A DNA stretch of 64,000 nucleotides. Origin: Gammaproteobacteria bacterium (GTDB lineage: Bacteria > Pseudomonadota > Gammaproteobacteria > Pseudomonadales > Cellvibrionaceae). This document shows positions 35,435 to 42,545 of this stretch, one piece after another; position 1 is the stretch's first letter; each line of letters opens with the position of its first letter. The stretch spans positions 1 through 64,000 of the forward strand of contig JAGKWO010000014.1 of the NCBI GenBank assembly GCA_021151835.1, in the 5' to 3' direction. The notes under the pieces were generated by a model. The model did no database searches. It was not told the origin of the DNA and saw only the letters and a list, made by a program, of their open reading frames with translations. The position numbers and the translations under genes were made by a program.

Positions 35435-36508
35435 ATGAAAAAGTTTATCTGGTACGCAGTGTTGGGTTTGATCGCGATTGTGTTTATTGGCACAGCGGTA
35501 TTTTTGTATAACAAATCCCAGGAAAAGCCGGTCACCTATACCTCGGACGCGGTGTTTAAAACCACTATCGTCAAAAAGACCGTTGCCGTCGGTAAAGTGA
35601 TTCCGCGCCGTGAAGTGGAAATTAAATCCCAGGTATCCGGTGTGGTGGAAAAGCTGTATGTGGTAGCGGGCCAGAATGTGCAGAAGGGCGATATTATTGC
35701 CAAGATTACCCTTGCACCTAACATGGTGATGCTCAACCAGGCGGAGTCACAACTGGAAACTGCAAAATTGAATTTGCAAAATGCGACCGTTGAATTTGAT
35801 CGCCAGAAAAAGCTGTTTGCCGACAAATTGATTTCCGCATCCGAGTACAACAAATTCCTGTTGAATTATGATTTGCAGCGCGAGGCGGTAACCTCGGCGG
35901 AAAATAATTTGTTGTTGATGAAATCCGGTGCGACTAAAAAATCCGATAAAGTGTCCAATATGATTCCCGCTACCGTCACCGGCATGATTCTGGACCTGCC
36001 GTTCAAAGAAGGTGCGTTTATTGTAGAGACCAGTTCCTTTGGCGCCGGTACTACGATTGCTACGCTTGCCGATATGAACGATATGATTTTTGAAGGTATG
36101 GTGGATGAATCCGAGGTGGGAAAAATCCGCGAAGGTATGGAGCTTGTTTTGGATGTTGGTGCGCTGGAAGGGGAACCTTTTACGGCGACCCTCGAATATA
36201 TTTCCCCCAAAGGCGTCACTGACCAGGGCACCATTAAATTCCAGATTCGTGCTGCAGTAAAATTGAGCGAAAAATTATTCCTGCGCTCCAACTACAGTGC
36301 TAACGCGGATATTGTTCTGGCCAAAAAAGAAAACGTCGTTGCTATTAATGAAGGCAACCTGATTGTGGAAGAGAAAGCCCAATTTGTGGAAGTGGAAACC
36401 GGCCCGCAAAAATTTGAAAAGCGTGAAGTGAAAACCGGCATTTCCGACGGTATTAATATTGAAATCCTGAAAGGTTTGAAAGAAGGCGAGAAGATTAAAC
36501 ATCGCTAA
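35435..36508 (+). CDS. MacA/HlyD-family periplasmic adaptor
   Basis: The 357-residue adaptor has an N-terminal anchor (IWYAVLGLIAIVFIGTAVFLY), a lipoyl/barrel-sandwich half (KSQVSGVVEKLYVVAGQNVQKGDIIAKI), a coiled-coil hairpin (about residues 90-155), the second lipoyl half and beta-barrel and membrane-proximal domains. Such adaptors link MacB-like permeases to an outer-membrane TolC channel; no TolC gene is present here. It ends the locus and is followed by a terminator. The cargo is unknown. Confidence 0.93.
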   Translation: MKKFIWYAVLGLIAIVFIGTAVFLYNKSQEKPVTYTSDAVFKTTIVKKTVAVGKVIPRREVEIKSQVSGVVEKLYVVAGQNVQKGDIIAKITLAPNMVMLNQAESQLETAKLNLQNATVEFDRQKKLFADKLISASEYNKFLLNYDLQREAVTSAENNLLLMKSGATKKSDKVSNMIPATVTGMILDLPFKEGAFIVETSSFGAGTTIATLADMNDMIFEGMVDESEVGKIREGMELVLDVGALEGEPFTATLEYISPKGVTDQGTIKFQIRAAVKLSEKLFLRSNYSANADIVLAKKENVVAINEGNLIVEEKAQFVEVETGPQKFEKREVKTGISDGINIEILKGLKEGEKIKHR

Positions 36509-36516
36509 TTTTTTTC

Positions 36517-36545
36517 AAAAAAAGAGCCGCAATGGCGGCTCTTTT
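36517..36545. terminator. Bidirectional terminator between adaptor and lipoprotein genes
   Basis: AAAAGAGCCGC pairs with GCGGCTCTTTT around AATG, flanked by A and T runs on both sides. It serves the adaptor gene and the convergent lipoprotein gene. Confidence 0.88.
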
Positions 36546-36565
36546 CTATTTTACCCTGTTAGCTA

Positions 36566-37309
36566 TTAAATCTTTTTTGTTGCAGCTACTTCCAACTCCA
36601 TAAAATAAATGGTGGTAGTAGCTTCAAAACCGGAATCGGTTGATAACAAAATCCAGACGTTTCCTTTATTGTCGGTTGTTGCAGAAAATGCACCTTTATC
36701 GCTAATCAGCGATTTTTTCATGTAGCTGGTATTGGCATCACCGCATTCACGGTTATTGGCAAAATCACCCACCAGAATTGCGTCGGTACCACCGGCACCT
36801 TGTTGGCCTTTATCAATATTCATCAGCAAATGGCCTGCGCCATCATTGACTGCTTTTGGCTCGGTATTGGTTGCTCCCACTTTTATCCATACACTTTCAC
36901 CGGGCGCGCCGCCTACACCAATACAATTTTTTTGCGCATTGGTACCGAAGGTGACTTTAAAACGAAAATCGTACCGGGTATTGGGTTCCAGGCCATCGAC
37001 TTGTTTGGTGACAAACATGTAGAGATCGTCGCTGTGGTTATTGCCACTGAGTTTGAATCCTTTGCGATTGCTACCTAATGAAGCGGGCAAGGTCTCCTGG
37101 CCGGACGCCAGTTCATAAAATGTTTCCTGGCCGGCGGGATAATCGGCAAAACCGGGTTTCCAGCCGGTGACACTATCATTGAAATCGATGTAAAGCATTT
37201 TGGTATTGGGATCGACATCGGGGAGGTCATCGTTATCGCTGCCGCATGCAGTCAATAGGCTGAGCACCGGCAGTATCAGCAACAGTGTTTTCGGGAATAG
37301 TTTGGGCAT
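36566..37309 (-). CDS. Putative secreted lipoprotein, unknown function
   Basis: The 247-residue protein has a lipoprotein signal with lipobox LLTAC (Cys22), followed by an Asp-rich tether (GSDNDDLPDVDP). The mature part looks like an all-beta jelly-roll domain: MLYIDFNDSVTGWKPGFADYP, YDFRFKVTFGTNA, GESVWIKVGAT and VWILLSTDSGFEATTTIYFMELEV. This outline resembles carbohydrate-binding or concanavalin-like modules, but I cannot assign a family. It stands alone, convergent with the adaptor gene. Confidence 0.7.
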   Translation of the reverse strand: MPKLFPKTLLLILPVLSLLTACGSDNDDLPDVDPNTKMLYIDFNDSVTGWKPGFADYPAGQETFYELASGQETLPASLGSNRKGFKLSGNNHSDDLYMFVTKQVDGLEPNTRYDFRFKVTFGTNAQKNCIGVGGAPGESVWIKVGATNTEPKAVNDGAGHLLMNIDKGQQGAGGTDAILVGDFANNRECGDANTSYMKKSLISDKGAFSATTDNKGNVWILLSTDSGFEATTTIYFMELEVAATKKI

Positions 37310-37673
37310 GGCGCAGCTCCGGGAGAATGTATTTTCAAATTAGCTGTAGGTTTAATCGGGTTTATATTCGCTGGTTGTAAATTGCTAATCTGTTTATGAA
37401 ATGTAGAAGGTCGTAAAAAAATGTAACTATCCAGTGAGCGATACCGGTGCAAGCTAACGGACTATCTGCTAATGGACTTCTCTATGGGCGCTCCTGGCAG
37501 ATGCTGCTATCCTAGGCAGGCATATATGGCAGAGCCGGTAAATGATCTGACTGAATTTGTAATAATTTGTAATAGCAAGGGAGACGACTACAAATCATTA
37601 CAACGCCAGCGCGCAAAGCCATTTATAAATAACCTGATGCAGTAACTATTCCAACACCACCTCTGAATTACCT
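37310..37673. other. Divergent intergenic region, lipoprotein and mipA promoters
   Basis: This gap of about 360 bases separates divergent genes and must carry both promoters. Repeated TTTGTAATA-like words occur at about 37555-37575 ahead of mipA and could bind its linked response regulator. I see no gene in it. Confidence 0.35.
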
Positions 37674-38579
37674 ATGACCTTTACCACCAAAATGTTTGCC
37701 GTGTGCGCCTCCGCGTTATTAACAGCGGCCAGTTATGCTTGTGATTCAAGCAAGGCGGATTGTGTGGAAGTGGGTACATGGGATATCAGCGTAGGAATTG
37801 GTGCGGGTGTGCGTACCAATCCGGTTGAAGATGGCGATGATATTCCGCTGGTAGTGATTCCCCAGATTAATTACAACGGCGAACATTTTTTTATCCAGAA
37901 CCTGGATATAGGTGTCATTGTGTGGGAAAACGAAACCCAGCAACTCAACCTGTTTATGACGCCGAGCTACGACCAGGTTTTTTTTGATCGCTGGAATCCA
38001 TCCAATTTCTTTACGGAATCCAACACGTTGATTGCGGCGGGGGGCGATAAAAACGGGTACGGTGGTGGTAGCCTGATTCCGGAAATTGATAACGGTACGG
38101 AATTGGTTAGCCCGGGCTTTAAGGATGTTGGGCACCGCGAGTTCCGCAATCGCCGTACCGCTGGCCTTGCAGGTATTGAATATCAACTATCGAGCGGACC
38201 TGTTGATATTCAATTTCAATACCTGAGTGAATTCACCGGCTTGCACCATGGCGACGAGGCGCGTGTATCTATCGCCCGCCATTGGGGGTTTGGTAAACAC
38301 CACGTCATTGGTTCGCTGGGCGCGGTTTGGCAAAGCGAGGAAGTAGTGAATTATTATTATGGCGTGACACCACCCGAGGCTGATGCGCGTGGCACCTACA
38401 CGGCAGACGCAGCGATCAGTGGTATCGCCCGGCTGGATTGGAATTATGAATTGACTGAACGCTGGGATTTGCGTTTTTTGGCGAGTTACCGCCAGCTACC
38501 CGACGAAATCGCAGAGAGTCCTTTAATAAACGATAATAAAGTGATCACGGTGTTCGTTGGGGGGGTGTACCATTTCTGA
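37674..38579 (+). CDS. MipA/OmpV-family outer membrane protein
   Basis: The 301-residue protein has a signal peptide (MTFTTKMFAVCASALLTAASYA) and a beta-barrel pattern ending in the aromatic VFVGGVYHF. Family features include a start with DISVGIGAGVRTNPVEDGDDIPLVVIPQINYNGEHFFI and the closing YRQLPDEIAESPLINDNKVITVFVGGVYHF. MipA/OmpV proteins bind murein-related scaffolds or act as channels; the ligand here is unknown. It overlaps the next gene and is followed by a two-component system, an arrangement seen in other marine gammaproteobacteria. Confidence 0.9.
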   Translation: MTFTTKMFAVCASALLTAASYACDSSKADCVEVGTWDISVGIGAGVRTNPVEDGDDIPLVVIPQINYNGEHFFIQNLDIGVIVWENETQQLNLFMTPSYDQVFFDRWNPSNFFTESNTLIAAGGDKNGYGGGSLIPEIDNGTELVSPGFKDVGHREFRNRRTAGLAGIEYQLSSGPVDIQFQYLSEFTGLHHGDEARVSIARHWGFGKHHVIGSLGAVWQSEEVVNYYYGVTPPEADARGTYTADAAISGIARLDWNYELTERWDLRFLASYRQLPDEIAESPLINDNKVITVFVGGVYHF

Positions 38580-39021
38580 TGGAAACCTGCTGAGCGTTCG
38601 CGCTTTTTTACCATCGACAGCCCTTGTTTTGCTGGTGACTTGTTTACCGGCAGGCTATGCATTGGCTGGAGATTCCTCTGCGCAAAATTCCTCTTTTCCG
38701 TTGATCCAGTTTTCCATCAAGCCACGGTTGTGTGTGCTTAATGCTGGCGAAGAAGTTTGCCACGATGAATTGCAGGTGAAATGGGAATCTCCGGTTTTAC
38801 GTTCTTTGTGTTTATTCCAGACGGATAAATCCGAGCCCCTGCGTTGTTGGGAAAATGAAACACGCGGCGAATACCAGTTTGAGCTGACCGCCAGCGTCAG
38901 CACCGACTTCCAGTTGCGCGAAAAAATCAGCGATAAACCGGTAAGCGATCAACGCTTCCAGGTCGTCTACAATGATAAGCGGTTTCGCAAAGCCCGCCGT
39001 AACCCCTGGAGCTTTTTTTAA
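38557..39021 (+). CDS. DUF3019-family secreted protein
   Basis: The 154-residue frame starts at TTG 38557 inside the end of mipA; the exact start is uncertain. It has a signal-like segment (STALVLLVTCLPAGYALA) and a mature domain with four cysteines (KPRLCVLNAGEEVCHDELQVKWESP; LCLFQTDKSEPLRCWE), matching DUF3019. Genes of this family usually sit between a mipA-like gene and a RstAB-like system, so it probably takes part in the same sensing or envelope response. Its function is not known. Confidence 0.8.
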   Translation: MGGCTISDGNLLSVRAFLPSTALVLLVTCLPAGYALAGDSSAQNSSFPLIQFSIKPRLCVLNAGEEVCHDELQVKWESPVLRSLCLFQTDKSEPLRCWENETRGEYQFELTASVSTDFQLREKISDKPVSDQRFQVVYNDKRFRKARRNPWSFF

Positions 39022-39070
39022 TCGTGAAGCGTGTATTAAATTCGTTAAAATCAGCAGGAATATAACAGCC

Positions 39071-39772
39071 ATGTCGCAGAACAATTTAATTTTATTGGTC
39101 GAGGACGACCGCCGTTTGGCGCAGCTGGTAAAAGATTTCCTGGAAACCAATGATTTCCAGGTGGCAATAGAAGACAACGGTAATCGTGTCATTCGCCAGG
39201 CACAAAATTTAAACCCGGCCTTGATCGTACTGGATTTAATGCTGCCGGGCAAAGATGGGCTGACCTTGTGTAAAGAGTTGCGCCCGAATTTCAAAGGCCC
39301 GATTTTAATGCTCACCGCGCGTGATTCAGATCTGGATCAGGTCCTGGGTTTGGAATACGGTGCAGATGATTACGTCATTAAACCCGCGGAGCCGCGCGTG
39401 TTACTTGCGCGTATTCGCGCGCTGATGCGGCGCTATTACCAAAACGACCCGCGCGAGCAGGAGAGCATTACTTTTGGCGAACTTGCGATTCAACCGGGTG
39501 CGCGCAAAGTATCGTTACATGGACAGGAAATCGTTTTATCCAGTCATGAATTTGATTTACTACTCGCATTGGCTGCACAAGCCGGGCAAATTCTCAGCCG
39601 CGAATTTTTGTTTAACCATATTTATAACCGTGAATACGATGGTCTCGACCGGACTATTGATGTACGTATTTCGCAGCTACGCAAAAAATTAAATGATAAT
39701 CCTGAAAATCCCACACGTATCAAGACCATTTGGGGTAAGGGTTATCTATTTATCGCTGATGCCTGGCAGTGA
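39071..39772 (+). CDS. OmpR-family response regulator (RstA-like)
   Basis: The 233-residue protein starts at ATG 39071 (MSQNNLILLVEDDRR), with AGGA upstream. It has a receiver domain with acidic pocket E11-D12, phosphoacceptor D55 (LIVLDLMLPG) and K at KPAEP, followed by a winged-helix DNA-binding domain (SSHEFDLLLALAAQAGQILSRE; TIDVRISQLRKKLNDNP; IKTIWGKGYLF). It is cotranscribed with the downstream kinase and probably controls the mipA-DUF3019 genes. Confidence 0.95.
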   Translation: MSQNNLILLVEDDRRLAQLVKDFLETNDFQVAIEDNGNRVIRQAQNLNPALIVLDLMLPGKDGLTLCKELRPNFKGPILMLTARDSDLDQVLGLEYGADDYVIKPAEPRVLLARIRALMRRYYQNDPREQESITFGELAIQPGARKVSLHGQEIVLSSHEFDLLLALAAQAGQILSREFLFNHIYNREYDGLDRTIDVRISQLRKKLNDNPENPTRIKTIWGKGYLFIADAWQ

Positions 39773-39802
39773 TTTCTCACCCACGGAAATAGAGTCGGTC
39801 TT

Positions 39803-41116
39803 ATGAATCGCGCGTTTATTTCCCTGTATTTTTTTATTGTTGCCTCGGTGGTATTAATTGGCTGGGGCCTCAATCAATTTTGGGAAACCCTTGCCCCCGA
39901 GCAAGAAGCCAGTGCGGAAGTAAAGGCGCTATTCAATCTTGTTGAGCGCGATTTGTTAACACGGCAGACGCCGGCGGATTACCCGCAACAGCTGCAGCAG
40001 CTTTCCTCGGATTTACAATTGACCTTTGAAATTCTTGCTCTGGATGATGTCGCCCGGTCAGAGACCATGGGGGAACTGCGTGGTGGAAAAATCCTTGCTG
40101 CAAGTGGTGATGGCAATATTATCTGGTACAAACGCCTCGCCGGTACGGATCAGGTTTTGATGTTGGTAGTTCCGCAAACGGATGACCATGATTCGCCGCT
40201 ATACGATTTATTGTTAATTATTTTTTACCTTGGTATTGCGTTGGCAATTTACCTGTGGGTGTGGCCGCTCTCGCGCGATAGCAAAAAACTGGAAACACAA
40301 ACACGCACGATGGGTAAGGATGGCGTGCCGCAAACGCTGGATATTTCTCCCGCTTCCGCGTTATATCCATTAGCGTTGGCGTTCAACCAAATGGCGCAGC
40401 GCTTGCGTGAATTAATTAACTCCCATCGCGAAATGACCAACGCTGTTTCCCACGAATTGCGCACACCTCTGGCGCGAATGAAATTTGCGTTGGCGATGAT
40501 CGACGAAAAAAATCTGGGCGATAAAAACCAGCGCCAGCTACGCAGCCTGGAGCTGGATATTGCGGAGATGGAGTCATTGATCAGCTCACTGTTGATGTAC
40601 GCCGGTTTTGAACAAAAAACCCAACGCCTTGAGCAAACTGCCGGGTATATGAATGATTTACTGGATGAAATCCATTTGCGTTTTTCCCGTCACAATGAAC
40701 GCAATTTGCAATTGAACGTGAAGGACTTGAGCAACAATGCCGTTGTTTATTGCGAATGGAAGTTGATGGAAACAGTGGTACAGAATTTAATTAACAACGC
40801 CGCGCGTTATGCGCAGTCTTCGATACTGGTAGAAATCAAGCAAACTGATAATGAATATGTGATTGCGGTAGAAGATGACGGTCCCGGTATTCCCATCGAA
40901 AAACGTGTGCGCGTGTTTGATTCATTTGTCCGTTTGTATCACGAGGAAGAGTCCGTGAACGAAAAATTCAATGGCTCGGCCACGGGCGGATTCGGTTTGG
41001 GTCTCGCCATCGTCAAACGCATCATGCAATGGCACAAGGGCAGGGCAGAGTTTGTGGAACCCCAACAACTCGGCGGCGCCCGGGCGCAGGTGCGGTGGCC
41101 GAAACAAAGTTCGTGA
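39803..41116 (+). CDS. Sensor histidine kinase (RstB-like)
   Basis: The 437-residue kinase has a first membrane helix (FISLYFFIVASVVLIGWGL), a short periplasmic sensor (about residues 28-133), a second helix (LLLIIFYLGIALAIYLWVW), a HAMP region, the H-box with H217 (VSHELRTPLARMKFALAMI), and the catalytic domain with NNAARYA, VEDDGPGIP and GGFGLGLAIVKRIM. It starts 31 bases after the regulator gene. The stimulus is unknown. Confidence 0.95.
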   Translation: MNRAFISLYFFIVASVVLIGWGLNQFWETLAPEQEASAEVKALFNLVERDLLTRQTPADYPQQLQQLSSDLQLTFEILALDDVARSETMGELRGGKILAASGDGNIIWYKRLAGTDQVLMLVVPQTDDHDSPLYDLLLIIFYLGIALAIYLWVWPLSRDSKKLETQTRTMGKDGVPQTLDISPASALYPLALAFNQMAQRLRELINSHREMTNAVSHELRTPLARMKFALAMIDEKNLGDKNQRQLRSLELDIAEMESLISSLLMYAGFEQKTQRLEQTAGYMNDLLDEIHLRFSRHNERNLQLNVKDLSNNAVVYCEWKLMETVVQNLINNAARYAQSSILVEIKQTDNEYVIAVEDDGPGIPIEKRVRVFDSFVRLYHEEESVNEKFNGSATGGFGLGLAIVKRIMQWHKGRAEFVEPQQLGGARAQVRWPKQSS

Positions 41117-41118
41117 AT

Positions 41119-41331
41119 CCAGAGCTGTTTTAAGCGGCGCAGGCAAAGCAAACTTATTTAAAGCTGCCAGTATTGAATTACAGAAAGTAAAACCACGCGT
41201 GTTGGCGGGAAGGGTTAGAGCTGCCTTAACAGTGGATGCCGTAGGTGCATTTGAAAGAGTTAAAATACCGGTAACGTATTTTCGCGCTGACTATGATGTT
41301 GTCGTACCCGCATGGAATTTGAAAAATGTAT
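41119..41331 (+). pseudogene. Remnant of an alpha/beta hydrolase C-terminal region
   Basis: After the kinase stop an open frame encodes about 70 residues with no start codon of its own: ANLFKAASIELQKVKPRV, then ALTVDAVGAFERVKIPVTYF and RADYDVVVPAWNLKNV. The order of a vD...l..i.iPv.Yf.A..D.vVP block fits the last third of alpha/beta hydrolases, where D and VP mark the acid residue loop. The frame then runs into the HxlR gene on the other strand. It looks like the tail left after loss of a hydrolase gene. Confidence 0.45.
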
Positions 41332-41333
41332 CC

Positions 41334-41654
41334 CTAAAGCCCATCCAGCACATGAATCTGCGCAATAATTTCCACCAGCTTTTTTCCTTTTTCAGTCAGT
41401 GTGTATTCCGTGCGCGGCGGCAACTCATTGTAAGTTTGTTTTTCCAATAATCCGTATTGGACCAATTTGCGGAAGCGTTCGCTTAATACTTTGGTGGAGA
41501 TGCCTTCGATGGCGCGTTCCAGTTCACCCGGGCGATTAATGCCTTTACCGATATTGGTTAATACCGAGACCGACCATTTGCAGCCGATCACATCTTCCAG
41601 TTTTTGATAATTGGAGCGCGCTGTTGCAGACATTTTTTTTGCTTGTTGCATCAA
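41334..41654 (-). CDS. HxlR-family transcriptional regulator
   Basis: The 106-residue protein is a winged helix-turn-helix regulator: VIGCKWSVSVLTNIGKGINRPGELERAIEGISTKVLSERFRKLVQYGLLEKQTYNELPPRTEYTLTEKGKKLVEII covers the family core. A cysteine next to the core (IGCKWS) is common in HxlR-type sensors of electrophiles or oxidants. It is divergent from a small thioredoxin-like gene, and two dyads lie between them, so autoregulation and control of the neighbour are likely. The start is ATG 41654. Confidence 0.9.
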   Translation of the reverse strand: MMQQAKKMSATARSNYQKLEDVIGCKWSVSVLTNIGKGINRPGELERAIEGISTKVLSERFRKLVQYGLLEKQTYNELPPRTEYTLTEKGKKLVEIIAQIHVLDGL

Positions 41655-41670
41655 TAATTTACCCCGAAAA

Positions 41671-41703
41671 GTAACCCGGGCACCAAAAAGTGCCCGCTGT
41701 TAC
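41671..41703. promoter_or_regulatory. Extended dyad, candidate HxlR operator
   Basis: GTAAC and CGGGCAC (41671-41675, 41677-41683) are mirrored by GTGCCCG and GTTAC (41690-41696, 41699-41703) around CAAAAA. It begins 16 bases upstream of the HxlR start codon, in the divergent promoter region. Confidence 0.55.
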
Positions 41704-41733
41704 AGAAATTTCAATCTGGTTAGAGTGAATCCA

Positions 41734-41749
41734 ATCGTTGCGCAACGAT
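41734..41749. promoter_or_regulatory. Perfect 16-bp palindrome upstream of the thioredoxin-like gene
   Basis: ATCGTTGCGCAACGAT is a perfect palindrome, extended by AATCC on the left and GGATT on the right. It lies about 45 bases before the small gene at 41794 and could overlap its promoter. Confidence 0.55.
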
Positions 41750-41793
41750 CAGGATTGCAAACGTTTTTTTAACCCTATCAGAGAGAATTGATT

Positions 41794-42030
41794 ATGAAAA
41801 GCCAAGCTGTTTTTTACCATGCCGGTTGTCCTGTTTGTGTGGCGGCGGAACACCAGGTGCTGGAGTTAATTGATCGCAATAAAGTAAATGTGGACGTGGT
41901 GCATTTGGGTGAAGCGAAGAATCGCCTCGCTGCGGCTAAAGCAGTTGGTGTGAAATCGGTGCCTGCACTGGTGGTGGATGGACAGGTGTTGCACATTAAT
42001 TTCGGGGCGGCGATTGAAGCGCTTGAATAA
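41794..42030 (+). CDS. Small thioredoxin-fold protein with CPVC motif
   Basis: The 78-residue protein begins at ATG 41794 (MKSQAVFYHAGCPVCVAAEH) with GAGAG upstream. It has a thioredoxin/glutaredoxin fold: beta strand, active-site CPVC at residues 12-15, DVVHLGEAKNRLAAAKAVGVKSVPALVVDG with the cis-proline (SVPA). Reduction of disulfides or redox signalling is likely. It is probably controlled by the divergent HxlR regulator. Confidence 0.88.
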   Translation: MKSQAVFYHAGCPVCVAAEHQVLELIDRNKVNVDVVHLGEAKNRLAAAKAVGVKSVPALVVDGQVLHINFGAAIEALE

Positions 42031-42040
42031 AGCACGGGGT

Positions 42041-42074
42041 GCTCCGATCAAGGTTGATTTATTTTGATCGGAGC
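42041..42074 (+). terminator. Stem-loop after the thioredoxin-like gene
   Basis: GCTCCGATCAA pairs perfectly with TTGATCGGAGC around a 12-base loop, 10 bases after the stop. No long T run follows, so it may stabilise the 3' end rather than terminate strongly. Confidence 0.5.
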
Positions 42075-42123
42075 CGCTATTCCTATTTGTTTAACAATTA
42101 TGCGGTGACGGGGCTGGCGCTTA

Positions 42124-42312
42124 TTAAAACCTTGAGGTTAAAATGCGAGCGCCTTCACACGAAAAGGCCATGACCAGGTTTCCATCGGTCATGTAGGGCG
42201 ATCCAACTGCATTCCGTTTTGCACCAATAAGTTTAATGTTTTGCAAATGCAGTGATCCAGCCTGATTATTCAAGAGGCTCAGCCTCTCCTGTCGGTAAAT
42301 TATGTTATTCGG
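42124..42312 (-). pseudogene. Coding remnant, family unknown
   Basis: On the minus strand an open frame of 62 codons ends at TAA (42124-42126) and is preceded by a TGA at 42313, with no good start. The text has protein-like composition in its C-terminal part (SLHLQNIKLIGAKRNAVGSP, then YMTDGNLVMAFSCEGARIL). It may be the 3' fragment of a lost gene. I cannot name its family. Confidence 0.3.
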
Positions 42313-42545
42313 TCATTGCAACTTCCCCGAACCGGGCAAGTTGTGTTTTGTATTTGTTGCGTTTAACCATTGATGGGCCCTGAGCCCGGCTGCCTTATCT
42401 GCAATAGCAAGGCAGACCTTATAAGAAGCGCGCATTGGCAATGCTTTCAATCATCGTGTCGATACCAGAGGCCATCGCTGGCATGTCTGGCGATGTTGTT
42501 TGCCCGTAAAAACGCGGGCGCACAATAACGATAAGAGAGAGCACT

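Noticed and set aside
42075..42545. Possible promoter elements upstream of the PL1-CE8 gene
   Set aside because: The region is partly a coding remnant; no -35/-10 pair or regulator dyad stands out enough to report.
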